In this document: in pieces, positions 28,247-37,141 of the stretch
Position numbering within the stretch: the stretch's first letter is position 1
Layout: every line of letters starts with the position of its first letter
Assembly: GCA_035299025.1 (NCBI GenBank)
Contig: DATGXK010000007.1
Location: 1,426,001 to 1,490,000 of the forward strand
DNA from: Leadbetterella sp035299025
GTDB taxonomy: Bacteria; Bacteroidota; Bacteroidia; Cytophagales; Spirosomataceae
DNA: 64,000 bases
Direction: 5' to 3'
Position numbers and translations under genes: made by a program
Notes under the pieces: model-generated
What the model saw: only the letters and a program-made list of their open reading frames with translations
What the model was told of the DNA's origin: nothing
Database searches by the model: none

Positions 28247-29562
28247 TAAAAAGGATTTTTTTGGCTCTCATAGCCATACCGTTTATAAGTTTTGGACAGA
28301 CATCCACCAACGTAGATAAGATCATTGCCAAAATAGACAACTATTACATACTGAAGTCTGAGGTGGAGACCATCGTAGAAAGGGGCAAGCAAGAGGGCCA
28401 GGAGCTAAACAGGTGCCAAGCACTCGAAAGCCTTGCTATTCAGAAACTCCTCGTAGCAAAGGCCGAAATTGACTCGGTAATTGTAGAAGAGGATATGGTA
28501 AATGGCCAACTGGACGCCCGTATGCAAGAGATGATAAGAGCCTACGGAAGTGAGAAAAATATCGTGCAGCAGTTTAGCAAATCCATAGAAACCCTGAAAT
28601 CTGAGCTTAAAAGCCAAGTTCGTGAGCAGTTGACCTCCGATAAAATGCGAAATACAATCACCGAAAAAGTGAATGTGACTCCACTTGAAGTGAAAGAATT
28701 CTTTAGTAAAATACCGAAAGATAGCCTCCCAACTATTCCAACAGAAGTGATTATCTCGCAAATTGTGAGGTTGGCTCCAGTGACCAAAGCCATGAAAGAC
28801 GAGCTCATAGAGCGAATGAATGATTTCAAAAAACGAATAGAAAAAGGTGAAAACTTTGCCGACTTGGCCAAAGAATTTTCTGAAGACCAAGGCTCACGTG
28901 TGCAAGGTGGCGATCTCGGTTGGGCCAAAAGAGGGCAAATGGTGGCGGAATTTGAGGCAGCAGCCATGACCTTGGATTCGGGAAAACTTTCGGGTATTAT
29001 AGAATCGGATTTCGGTTTCCACTTGATACAGACTTTAGAGAAAAGAGGTCAGGAGTACCGTGCAAGACACATATTGTTAAGACCCGACTACAGCCGACTT
29101 GACCTCACAGAACCAAAGAAATTCTTGGACAGCCTGAGAAACCAAATAACCATAGACAGTATAAAATTTGAGAGAGCCGTAAAACTACATTCTCAAGATA
29201 AAAACACGGCCGATGCTGGCGGAATCATCATAAATCCTGAAACCGGAAGCAACTGGCAAGCTGTGGATGTGTCGATGGAGCCTAACCTTTATTTTACGGT
29301 AGAGCCCATGAAGGTTGGCACGATAAGTGCCCCTATGAACTACAGAACCGCGGATGGCAAAACTGGTATGCGTCTTATTAAAATTGCGGCTAAAAAAGAG
29401 GCTCACAGAGCAAACATGAAAGATGACTACGAAAAACTTAAAAACTATGCCCTCAACAACAAGCAGAATGAGAGTATAGAAAAATGGTTTAAAGATGCCA
29501 TCTCTGAAGTTTATATAAACATTGAAAAAGAATACGAAGCTTGTAAATTATTTGAACAATAA
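28243..29562 (+). CDS. SurA-like periplasmic peptidyl-prolyl isomerase
   Basis: 439-residue periplasmic chaperone/isomerase for outer membrane proteins. A cleavable signal peptide (MIKRIFLALIAIPFISFGQ) is followed by a SurA N-terminal helical domain (about 25-170) and two parvulin domains (about 170-270, with GGDLGWAKRGQMVAEFE and DFGFHLIQTLEKR; and 272-385, starting YRARHILLRPDYS). Length and order match Bacteroidota SurA. It is coupled to the upstream rotamase lipoprotein and followed 14 nt later by a MoxR ATPase, a common neighbourhood in this phylum. Confidence 0.9.
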   Translation: MIKRIFLALIAIPFISFGQTSTNVDKIIAKIDNYYILKSEVETIVERGKQEGQELNRCQALESLAIQKLLVAKAEIDSVIVEEDMVNGQLDARMQEMIRAYGSEKNIVQQFSKSIETLKSELKSQVREQLTSDKMRNTITEKVNVTPLEVKEFFSKIPKDSLPTIPTEVIISQIVRLAPVTKAMKDELIERMNDFKKRIEKGENFADLAKEFSEDQGSRVQGGDLGWAKRGQMVAEFEAAAMTLDSGKLSGIIESDFGFHLIQTLEKRGQEYRARHILLRPDYSRLDLTEPKKFLDSLRNQITIDSIKFERAVKLHSQDKNTADAGGIIINPETGSNWQAVDVSMEPNLYFTVEPMKVGTISAPMNYRTADGKTGMRLIKIAAKKEAHRANMKDDYEKLKNYALNNKQNESIEKWFKDAISEVYINIEKEYEACKLFEQ

Positions 29563-29576
29563 ACCCTTTTAGTAAA

Positions 29577-30548
29577 GTGCAATTGAAAAACTTCAGCTCC
29601 GATGTAGAGGCAGCAGATGCTCTAAAAAACACATACCAAGAACTTTCAAAAGAAATAGGTAAAGTAATAGTTGGTCAAGAAGAAACCGTGAAGCTCCTGC
29701 TTACAGCTATTTTTTGTCAGGGTCACTGTTTGCTAGTAGGTGTGCCAGGCTTGGCCAAAACGTTGTTGGTTCAAACAATAGCCTCAGCATTAGACCTTGA
29801 TTTCAACAGAATACAGTTTACTCCGGACCTTATGCCTTCAGACATTGTAGGATCTGAAACATTGGATAACAACCGCAATTTCAAATTTATCAAAGGACCT
29901 GTCTTTGCCAATATCATTCTGGCAGATGAGATAAACCGTACGCCACCGAAAACACAATCGGCTTTGTTGGAATCTATGCAGGAATATTCGGTGACAGTAG
30001 CGGGCGAAAAACATCAACTTTCGAAGCCATTTTTTGTATTGGCAACCCAAAACCCGATAGAACAAGAAGGTACCTATCCCCTACCGGAAGCTCAGCTTGA
30101 CCGTTTCATGTTTATGGTCAGCCTGGACTATCCAAGTTTTGAACAGGAACTCGCCATCGTGAAAAACACGACTTCAAACCTCAAACCAAAAGTAAACAAG
30201 GTACTAGGTGCCGAAGAAATAGTAGTCTTTCAGGATTTGGTCAGAAAAGTACCTGTAGCTGATAATGTAGTAGAATATGCCGTGAAATTGGTACACAAGA
30301 CTCGACCAAACATAGCCGGTGCCTCAGAGGAATCTAAGAAATTCTTGGAGTGGGGAGCGGGTCCGAGAGCTTCTCAAAACCTAGTTTTGGCCGCCAAATG
30401 CCATGCCCTTATCAATGGGAAATATTCGCCAGATATTGAGGATGTTAAGGCCGTAGCCTTTCCAGTACTGCGACATAGAATAGTTCGAAACTTCAAAGCT
30501 GAGGCTGAGGGAGTAAGTACCGAAGAGATAATTAAAAAAATAATGTAA
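29577..30548 (+). CDS. MoxR-family AAA+ ATPase
   Basis: 323-residue ATPase of the MoxR group, thought to act as a chaperone in maturation of metal- or envelope-linked complexes. Walker A is VGVPGLAKTLL (about 55-65), Walker B is IILADEINRTPP, and sensor 1 is VLATQNPIEQEGTYPLPEAQ. The lid domain ends the chain. The start is probably GTG at 29577, which gives MQLKNFSSDV. VWA-domain partners usual for MoxR are not adjacent. Confidence 0.92.
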   Translation: MQLKNFSSDVEAADALKNTYQELSKEIGKVIVGQEETVKLLLTAIFCQGHCLLVGVPGLAKTLLVQTIASALDLDFNRIQFTPDLMPSDIVGSETLDNNRNFKFIKGPVFANIILADEINRTPPKTQSALLESMQEYSVTVAGEKHQLSKPFFVLATQNPIEQEGTYPLPEAQLDRFMFMVSLDYPSFEQELAIVKNTTSNLKPKVNKVLGAEEIVVFQDLVRKVPVADNVVEYAVKLVHKTRPNIAGASEESKKFLEWGAGPRASQNLVLAAKCHALINGKYSPDIEDVKAVAFPVLRHRIVRNFKAEAEGVSTEEIIKKIM

Positions 30549-30582
30549 AAATAAGGAGAGCAAAAGCTCTCCTTATTTTTTT
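30547..30582. terminator. Bidirectional terminator, moxR / polX
   Basis: 15-bp perfect stem around an AAAA loop (core AAGGAGAGC/GCTCTCCTT) ending in a T-run on the plus strand and an A/T run on the other. It overlaps the polX stop codon. Confidence 0.88.
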
Positions 30583-32246
30583 GAAAATACCTTCAGAATA
30601 TCCTCAGTTGCGAGGCAATTGAGGGTCATATCTGCCGTTAGACCAGCTTTGCGAGCCACAGCCAAGCCATAGTGCATATCATGAATTCCTTTCATCTCGT
30701 GTGCATCAGGGTTTATACTGATCATCACGCCTTTTGTGAGACAATAATCTATCCATCGCCAATCAATATCTAATCTGTATGGGCTGGCATTGAGCTCCAT
30801 CACCACTTTATTGGCCGCACAAGCGTCTATGATCATTTTGTAGTCAAACGGATAACCTTTTCTAGAAAGCAGCAGCCTGCCAGATGGATGACCCAAGATA
30901 CTCGTATATTGATTTTCTACGGCCTTCAGCAGCCTTCTTGTGGCCTTTTCCTTGTCCATGTTCAAAACGGCGTGTACGGAGGCCACCACGTAATCAAACG
31001 AGGCCAAAACATCGTTTTCATAATCTAAATCTCCGTTTACTAAAATATCAGACTCTATGCCCTTTAGAATCCGAAAATCTTGATAATTGGCATTCAGAGC
31101 ATCTATTTCTTGGTGTTGTTTCACTACGGTTTCAGGCCAAAGTCCTGAGGCGTAAGAAGCGGTTTGACTGTGATCGGCTATACCGAAATACTTTAAGCCT
31201 AGGCCTCTGCAATAATCGGCCATTTCTTTGAGCGTGTGGCTACCGTCGGAGTAAGTAGAGTGATTGTGCACTGTGCCTTTCAGTGCTTCCCAAGTCACCA
31301 AATCTTCATTCTTGTGGGTCTTCGTCCATTCGAACTCCTCACGGCCTTCACGCATCTCGGGAACAATATAGCTAAACCCAAAAGAAGTATAAGCTTCTGG
31401 CTCGTCTGCAAAAGTATTTTTGGTCAGGTGCGAGAGAAACGTAATGCCGTCTGCATTCTGAAATTTCAGGTGGTCTTCGGCTGAGTTTTTTATTAGTTTT
31501 TTTACCAAAAAATCACGAGAAGATACTTTCTCAATCTCTATGGCCACGGCATACTCAGCATATAGCCCACGCCACACACTCGGCGACGACGTTTTAACAT
31601 CCTGGTGAAAAAGTGTATCGTCGAATTTAAGTCCACCAAAACCATCCTTTAGCACTATAAATTGGAGCAAATCCACAGTTTCTGACTTTCGTATAACATG
31701 CCCCACTTCATAAGAATTTTCATACACACTTTTTATGTGACCGAGGATTTCGGCACTCAAAAAAGCCGCTTTGTCCATTCTGAGCTTGCCCATCTGCTCC
31801 TGCATAAAGGCCAAAGACTCCAGGATGGCGTCTTGTGTTTTTTGTCCAAAACCCTTGGCATTGGCTATTTTGTGGTTCTCACAAGCTATTTTGAGGTCAT
31901 TGATGTTGTCAATGCCCAATTCTTTCCAAAGCGTTTTTATCTTTTTTACGCCCAAGCCTTTCACCTTGAAAATATCAAAAATACCTTCTGGCGTAATCTC
32001 TATGAGGTCGTTGAGCTCTTTTAAAGTACCTGTTCTGACAATTTCCTCGATATTGGCCGACAAAACTTTACCAAAGCCACGGATCAAACCCACTTCTTTG
32101 GGTGTCATTTCGGCGATGGGTGTATCGAGTCTTTCTAGGGTAAAAACACTGGAAATATACACCTTAGACCGCATTTCGTCTCGGTCGTGCAGGTCAAGAA
32201 GTTTACCCGTAAGCTGGATAATATCGGCGATGTCAGAATTGCTCAT
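30573..32246 (-). CDS. polX: PolX-type protein: X-family polymerase-like plus PHP domain
   Basis: 557-residue protein from MSNSDIADIIQLTGKLLDLH (ATG 32246; a longer reading from 32297 is less likely). The N-terminal half has the 8-kDa-like domain and helix-hairpin-helix motifs (IRGFGKVLSANIEEI, VKGLGVKKIKTLWKEL, AKGFGQKTQDAIL). The C-terminal half is a PHP nuclease domain with HNHSTYSDGSHTLKEMADYC, GIADHSQ, GIESDIL, GHPSGRLL and SINPDAHE, all with metal-binding His/Asp. The palm motif of bacterial PolX (GSxRRxxETxGDxD) appears only as VGHVIRKSETVDLLQ, without the paired Asp, so polymerase activity is doubtful. The role is probably base-excision repair. Confidence 0.88.
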   Translation of the reverse strand: MSNSDIADIIQLTGKLLDLHDRDEMRSKVYISSVFTLERLDTPIAEMTPKEVGLIRGFGKVLSANIEEIVRTGTLKELNDLIEITPEGIFDIFKVKGLGVKKIKTLWKELGIDNINDLKIACENHKIANAKGFGQKTQDAILESLAFMQEQMGKLRMDKAAFLSAEILGHIKSVYENSYEVGHVIRKSETVDLLQFIVLKDGFGGLKFDDTLFHQDVKTSSPSVWRGLYAEYAVAIEIEKVSSRDFLVKKLIKNSAEDHLKFQNADGITFLSHLTKNTFADEPEAYTSFGFSYIVPEMREGREEFEWTKTHKNEDLVTWEALKGTVHNHSTYSDGSHTLKEMADYCRGLGLKYFGIADHSQTASYASGLWPETVVKQHQEIDALNANYQDFRILKGIESDILVNGDLDYENDVLASFDYVVASVHAVLNMDKEKATRRLLKAVENQYTSILGHPSGRLLLSRKGYPFDYKMIIDACAANKVVMELNASPYRLDIDWRWIDYCLTKGVMISINPDAHEMKGIHDMHYGLAVARKAGLTADMTLNCLATEDILKVFSKK

Positions 32247-32441
32247 TTTTGATTCATAATTGAAAAGTAAAATTATAGGATTTCGAGTGGAATTCAAATG
32301 GTTGGTGGAAGGTTTGCTGCAGAGTTTAGCAGTATATGAGAAATTAAAACTATCGCAAAGTTCAGACTATTAGGTTTATAAATCCAATTTTATGCGAACT
32401 GAGGATACTTATCTGAATATATTTGTAGATGAAATAAATAC

Positions 32442-32472
32442 TTGGAAATTAAGATATTGAATAATACATTTG
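32442..32472 (+). promoter_or_regulatory. Candidate promoter of the defence operon
   Basis: TTG (32442-32444), a 20-nt spacer, then TACATTTG (32465-32472), fitting the Bacteroidota pattern. Another TAnnTTTG (TATATTTG) lies at 32418-32425 without a good -33. Confidence 0.5.
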
Positions 32473-32739
32473 CGGAAGACCGCTGTTAATTATCAAAACA
32501 CAAAAAAAGCTCATGGAAATATTAACGAAACTCTACTTTCTGCACAAGTCACTCATTAATAGCACATTATTAACAAAATCAGCAAAAATTTAATATATAT
32601 ATTCGTTTAACTCTGAAAAACTAGGTTTGAAAATGTGCCTTTATGCAGAAAATGAAAGAAGGTCACAAGATGCCTAAAATAGTATTGACGAGAACAGAAA
32701 AGTAAACTATTTTGACCAGAGACCCAAAATATTTAAACC

Positions 32740-32889
32740 ATGATTCACCTAGATAACGAGAAACACGATAGTCATCGAAATCCTTTTATTGTTTCAAATA
32801 TCTCTTTCTTGTTAACATATCTTTCAATTTCGGTAGCAGCTCAAATTAAACAACAGATTTTTCCTCTAAACAAAATAGTGATACATTAA
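32740..32889 (+). CDS. Possible 49-residue peptide
   Basis: ATG at 32740 to TAA at 32887-32889. The peptide has a charged N-terminus (MIHLDNEKHDSHRNP) and a hydrophobic middle (FIVSNISFLLTYLSISVAA), like a small membrane protein. It lies downstream of the candidate operon promoter and 98 nt before the restriction gene. No family is recognised and it may be a chance frame. Confidence 0.25.
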   Translation: MIHLDNEKHDSHRNPFIVSNISFLLTYLSISVAAQIKQQIFPLNKIVIH

Positions 32890-32987
32890 TGAGCAAGAAA
32901 AACATTTTTAAACGATTCAAAGACTGAAGTACTTGTGAGAAAAATTATTTAGACAACTATAAATTTTAATTCGACTTCAAATAATAA

Positions 32988-35900
32988 ATGAGTTCAGACA
33001 ATCCAATATTAAATAGTCCATACGATGAGCCATTGCTGCATTACAACACAAATAGCGAAGGTAGTCTAGATTATACAGATGTTCGTAGAGGACGAAGAAT
33101 TTACAAAGCCGACTCAGCGGTTATTCCAACCCGTCAAACAGGACAAAAAGATGTATTTGAATGGAATGAAGATGCTGGAGAATATCTTACTCATGTCATA
33201 AATATCTGTCGAGTAGAGGTTGGTTTGTGGCGAAGAGAAAATTACCCTAATACAACTAGGGTAACTAAAGAGCTACTGAATTTTTGGTTCAACAATCCAG
33301 AAAGGCTTGTAACAAAAAAGCTATTTTTTGCTCAACAAGAAGCTGTAGAAACAGCAATCTGGCTAAATGAAGTAGCCGAAAAATCTAATGCAGGCCAACA
33401 TGTTTTAAACTTACTTCGTAAAGGACAACAAACCGTTAGTGAAGACCCAGCTGACCAATTACCAAGAATTGCTTTTAAAATGGCTACTGGTTCGGGTAAA
33501 ACGGTAGTTATGGCTTGCTTGATTTGTTACCACTATTTCAACAGACAAGAATATAGAAACGATACCCGTTTTGCAGACTACTTTTTAATTGTTGCCCCAG
33601 GTGTAACCATTAAAAGCCGTTTAGGCGTATTGTTCGTTGATACGAAAAACAAAAATCCTAAAGATATTGAAGATTATTACCGTGTTCGTGGATTGATACC
33701 TTCCAAAATGGAACATCGTTTGGAAAACCTTAATGCTAGATTAGTAATAACCAATTATCACACTTTCGAACCTAAAATTCTTCAAGGCAACAAACGTAGC
33801 CCTTTTGATGGTAAAGTAGATTTACAAGGTAAGAAAATAGACACGGGAAACAAAGAAGATTTTTCACAAGTAGTAAAACGAACACTTGGGAAATTCAAAG
33901 CAGGAAGGAGACTGTTGATTTTAAATGACGAAGCACATCACTGCTATTTACCAAAATCAAAAAGTAAAACTACCGACAACGAAGAAGCAGACGAAAACGC
34001 AAGAGCAGCTGTTTGGTTTAGTGGACTTCGTGAAATTGCAAAGAAATTCAAACTGCAATCTGTTTACGATTTATCAGCAACGCCATACTATTTAACAGGC
34101 TCTGGTTACACTCCTTACAGTTTGTTTCCTTGGGTAGTATCTGATTTTGGTTTAATTGAAGCCATTGAAAGTGGACTAGTAAAAATTCCTTTCTTGCCTG
34201 AAAGCGACAATACCCAGGAATTAACAATGCCGGTTTTGCGGAACTTGTATGACCATGTAAAAGATGAATTGCCGAAAAAAGGACAGCGTACACAAAAGAA
34301 AGATGCTGCTGCGGAGGGTAGTAAGTTTATTGAATTACCTCCACGTTTGCCATTCTTGGTAAAAGGTGCTCTAGATCAGTTTTACAATCACTATGTAGAA
34401 TATTTCAATGGCAACAGAGCCCTCAATGAGGAAAAAGCCAATATTTTTTCAGCACCGCCTGTTTTTATTGCCGTATGCAACAATACTGGTGTTTCAAAAG
34501 AAGTTTATAAGTACATCGCTGGTTATGAATACGAAGATGTTGATGGAAACTCAGTGACAGTCCAAGGAGCAAAAGATTTATTCAGCAACTACGACCCTAC
34601 TACCAATAAACCATTGAAACGGCCACCAACTTTGCTTATAGATAGTGATGCATTGGAGAATGGCGAGCAAATTAATGACGATTTCAAAAAGATATTTTCT
34701 TCGGAAATAGAAGAATTTAAAAAGGACTATGCTCGCATGCATGGTCAAGGAAGTATTGAAAAAATTTCCGATGCTGAAATTCTTCGTGAAGTAGTAAACA
34801 CAGTTGGCCAGCAAGGGAAATTAGGCTCACACATTCGATGCGTGGTTTCAGTTTCAATGCTAACTGAAGGTTGGGATGCCAATACAGTAACTCATATCAT
34901 GGGTTTACGAGCTTTTGGTTCTCAATTGCTCTGCGAGCAAGTCGCTGGTAGAGCCTTAAGAAGAATGAGTTATCATTTGCAAGGTTATGACAAGGCGGGT
35001 AATCCAACAGACGATAAACGCAAAATCGTAATTGAGAAATTTCCACCTGAATACGCTCATATTATAGGTGTACCATTTAAAATGTTCAAAGGAGGTAAAA
35101 CAACTCCACCGCCTTCACCAGTTGATCTTACACACATTGCCCCAATTCAAGCCAGGCAAGATAAAATGGAAATTGATTTTCCGAATGTAGTAGGCTATCG
35201 TGTAGAGAATTTAGATGGAGAAATAAAACACGATTTTAGTAAAATAGAAAACTATGAAATTGATGGCTCAAAGTTTCCAACTGAAACTATTACAGCTAGC
35301 CCTATTTCTCCAAATGAAGAAAAATTGGAAGTGAAAGGTGTTTTGGAAAAACGAGACCAAGAATTGATTTTCCTTATAACAAAAGAGTTGATAAAACAAA
35401 AATTCTGCGATGAAAATGGACAAAATCCCCATTTTCATAAATTTAATAAACTCAAAACTATTGTTGAAGAATGGTACAACGAAAAGGTAATTGTCCTGAA
35501 TTTAGAACCTAAATTTAAGAAATTACTTTATTTTGAGGAACCAGGTAAAATAGTTGGGCATATTTATAGAGGTATCAATTCACATCTGAACACATCTGAG
35601 CATATCAGACCTGTGTTTAACTATTACAATAAGTTCAGTAGCACAAAATATGTAAACGGTAATACTGTAAAAGACGTATATCTTACCAAAAAAAGCCACA
35701 TTAATTATGTGGTGATGGATAGCGACTGGGAAGGAATTTGTGCTAAAACTTTGGAAGAATTAGAATCCGTTGAATGTTATGTAAAAAACCAATTTCTAGG
35801 ATTTGCAATACCATATACCAAAAACGGAAGCGACCATCAATATTTTACTGATTTTATAGCAAGAGTTAAAACAAAAGATGGTACCATCAAAAATTTGATG

Positions 35901-36083
35901 ATAGAAATAACCGGAATGAGCAAAGATAAAGCCGAGAAAAAATGGTATGTAGAAAACCGCTGGATACCCGCTGTAAATGCTTTAAAAGAAAAATATGAAT
36001 ATCCTGAATGGCATTTTATTGAGATAGCCAACGACATTCGAAACATTAGAAATCAATTAATAGATAAAATAATAAACCTATAA
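32988..36083 (+). CDS. Type III-like restriction helicase/nuclease
   Basis: 1031-residue restriction subunit that would translocate on and cut unmodified foreign DNA. Helicase motifs are in order: Walker A MATGSGKTVV (about 165-174), DEAH in NDEAHHC (314-317), motif III LSATPYY (about 361) and motif VI EQVAGRALRR (about 651). The C-terminal 100 residues look like a PD-(D/E)xK-type nuclease with TDFIAR, MIEITG (Glu near 973) and downstream Lys residues, ending in WIPAVNALKEKYEYPEWHFI. This pattern resembles the BPTD_3080-type restriction endonuclease family. It is the first gene of a seven-gene unit; the next ATG begins 10 nt after its stop. Confidence 0.85.
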   Translation: MSSDNPILNSPYDEPLLHYNTNSEGSLDYTDVRRGRRIYKADSAVIPTRQTGQKDVFEWNEDAGEYLTHVINICRVEVGLWRRENYPNTTRVTKELLNFWFNNPERLVTKKLFFAQQEAVETAIWLNEVAEKSNAGQHVLNLLRKGQQTVSEDPADQLPRIAFKMATGSGKTVVMACLICYHYFNRQEYRNDTRFADYFLIVAPGVTIKSRLGVLFVDTKNKNPKDIEDYYRVRGLIPSKMEHRLENLNARLVITNYHTFEPKILQGNKRSPFDGKVDLQGKKIDTGNKEDFSQVVKRTLGKFKAGRRLLILNDEAHHCYLPKSKSKTTDNEEADENARAAVWFSGLREIAKKFKLQSVYDLSATPYYLTGSGYTPYSLFPWVVSDFGLIEAIESGLVKIPFLPESDNTQELTMPVLRNLYDHVKDELPKKGQRTQKKDAAAEGSKFIELPPRLPFLVKGALDQFYNHYVEYFNGNRALNEEKANIFSAPPVFIAVCNNTGVSKEVYKYIAGYEYEDVDGNSVTVQGAKDLFSNYDPTTNKPLKRPPTLLIDSDALENGEQINDDFKKIFSSEIEEFKKDYARMHGQGSIEKISDAEILREVVNTVGQQGKLGSHIRCVVSVSMLTEGWDANTVTHIMGLRAFGSQLLCEQVAGRALRRMSYHLQGYDKAGNPTDDKRKIVIEKFPPEYAHIIGVPFKMFKGGKTTPPPSPVDLTHIAPIQARQDKMEIDFPNVVGYRVENLDGEIKHDFSKIENYEIDGSKFPTETITASPISPNEEKLEVKGVLEKRDQELIFLITKELIKQKFCDENGQNPHFHKFNKLKTIVEEWYNEKVIVLNLEPKFKKLLYFEEPGKIVGHIYRGINSHLNTSEHIRPVFNYYNKFSSTKYVNGNTVKDVYLTKKSHINYVVMDSDWEGICAKTLEELESVECYVKNQFLGFAIPYTKNGSDHQYFTDFIARVKTKDGTIKNLMIEITGMSKDKAEKKWYVENRWIPAVNALKEKYEYPEWHFIEIANDIRNIRNQLIDKIINL

Positions 36084-36093
36084 GTTGATTTCG

Positions 36094-36618
36094 ATGAAGA
36101 TTATAGATACTTTTGTGCCTGGTTTGTTTACTTTCAAGTATGAAAACGAAGAAAAAGATGAATTATCTAAACATTTAGATCTATGGAACGATATCATTTT
36201 CCTCGACGATTTCTTTGAAAAAAATCAGAATGATCTTAAATATTTCAACCTAGACATAAGCAATTCAATCAATAAAACAATCTATGAGAATGAAGAACTC
36301 CAAGATATTTTAATTAATCTCTCCGAAAATAGTGATTTCCTTTTGGATCATTTTTTTGAAAACCTACACAACGAAGAATATAAAACAATTGTATTATCGA
36401 AACAGAAAGCCAAGCAATATTGGCTAAGATTGTACGCTTTAAAAATTGACGCGAATATATATGTTATTACTGGTGGAGCTATCAAACTTACCAGAAGAAT
36501 GCAAGGAAGAAGCCATACTGAAAGAGAGTTGCAAAAGCTAGAAGAATGCAAACAGTTTTTAAAAAAGAATGATGTATTTGATTCTGAATCATTTAAAGAA
36601 TTTAAGATAAATGAATAA
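36094..36618 (+). CDS. HigB/RelE-like toxin (candidate)
   Basis: 174-residue protein from ATG 36094 (an in-frame TTG at 36085 is the alternative). The last 75 residues have the strand-strand-helix pattern of RelE/HigB mRNA interferases: YWLRLYALKIDANIYVITGG, then IKLTRRMQGRSHTEREL and a long helix. The first 90 residues are acidic and helical, with no recognised domain. It overlaps by 8 nt an XRE-type gene, giving toxin-first order as in higBA. The toxin call rests on this order and the C-terminal pattern, not on a clear catalytic motif. Confidence 0.6.
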   Translation: MKIIDTFVPGLFTFKYENEEKDELSKHLDLWNDIIFLDDFFEKNQNDLKYFNLDISNSINKTIYENEELQDILINLSENSDFLLDHFFENLHNEEYKTIVLSKQKAKQYWLRLYALKIDANIYVITGGAIKLTRRMQGRSHTERELQKLEECKQFLKKNDVFDSESFKEFKINE

Positions 36619-37141
36619 CACAAAAACCAACGTAGAAAAATTTCTTGATTTAGTAAGCAAGGAATCTGATGGTAAACTCCTAAAAGAACTAAAATGGAGA
36701 CAAGCCAACCGTGCTTGGCTCAGAAAATCACAGTCTATTGCGATAAAAATATTGAGTACCTTGAAAACTCAAGGGATTTCGCAAAAGGAGCTTGCCGAGA
36801 AAATGGGGGTTTCTCCGCAAATGGTCAATAAAATACTGAAAGGCTCAGAAAATCTAACCTTGGAAACTATTTCAAAAATTGAAATAGCCCTCGGAATTCA
36901 TTTGATTGAAACTGCCGAGACCTTAAAGGCCAAAATTTCAGAGTATGAAGAAATTATATTTGGTATTACAAAAACTTTGAAAACAATTGTTCAGATTTTT
37001 GAACCTAAAAAGGAGACATCTGGGGTTCAAATTGAGAAGAGCAAATTCATAAATGCAATTTCTCAAATAAATACCAATACATGCACCACTGGTGAATCAA
37101 ATCTGAAAGTAGAAGAAACTAATTATGCAATGGCAGCCTGA
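36611..37141 (+). CDS. XRE-family antitoxin (HigA-like) with C-terminal extension
   Basis: 176-residue DNA-binding protein. An HTH-3 domain sits at about 46-98 (TQGISQKELAEKMGVSPQ, VNKILKGSENLTLETI). The remaining 75 residues are a low-complexity, Thr/Asn/Glu-rich tail ending NYAMAA. In toxin-antitoxin-chaperone systems the antitoxin carries such a C-terminal chaperone-addiction segment, recognised by a SecB-like partner. Here the stop overlaps the chaperone-like gene start (TGATG), so the coupling is direct. It probably also represses a promoter of the unit. Confidence 0.75.
   Translation: MNNTKTNVEKFLDLVSKESDGKLLKELKWRQANRAWLRKSQSIAIKILSTLKTQGISQKELAEKMGVSPQMVNKILKGSENLTLETISKIEIALGIHLIETAETLKAKISEYEEIIFGITKTLKTIVQIFEPKKETSGVQIEKSKFINAISQINTNTCTTGESNLKVEETNYAMAA

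Larger units (their letters stand above)
32247..32987. other. Long A/T-rich spacer upstream of the defence operon
   Basis: 741 nt without an assured gene. It contains a good plus-strand promoter (32442-32472) whose leader would exceed 500 nt, and short frames of 26 (32513), 19 and 49 codons. No transposase remnant or tRNA was seen. Base composition is clearly more A/T-rich than the flanking polX. Confidence 0.6.

Noticed and set aside
32513..32593. 26-codon frame MEILTKLYFLH...
   Set aside because: Too short, no coupling and no family; expected by chance in A/T-rich sequence.
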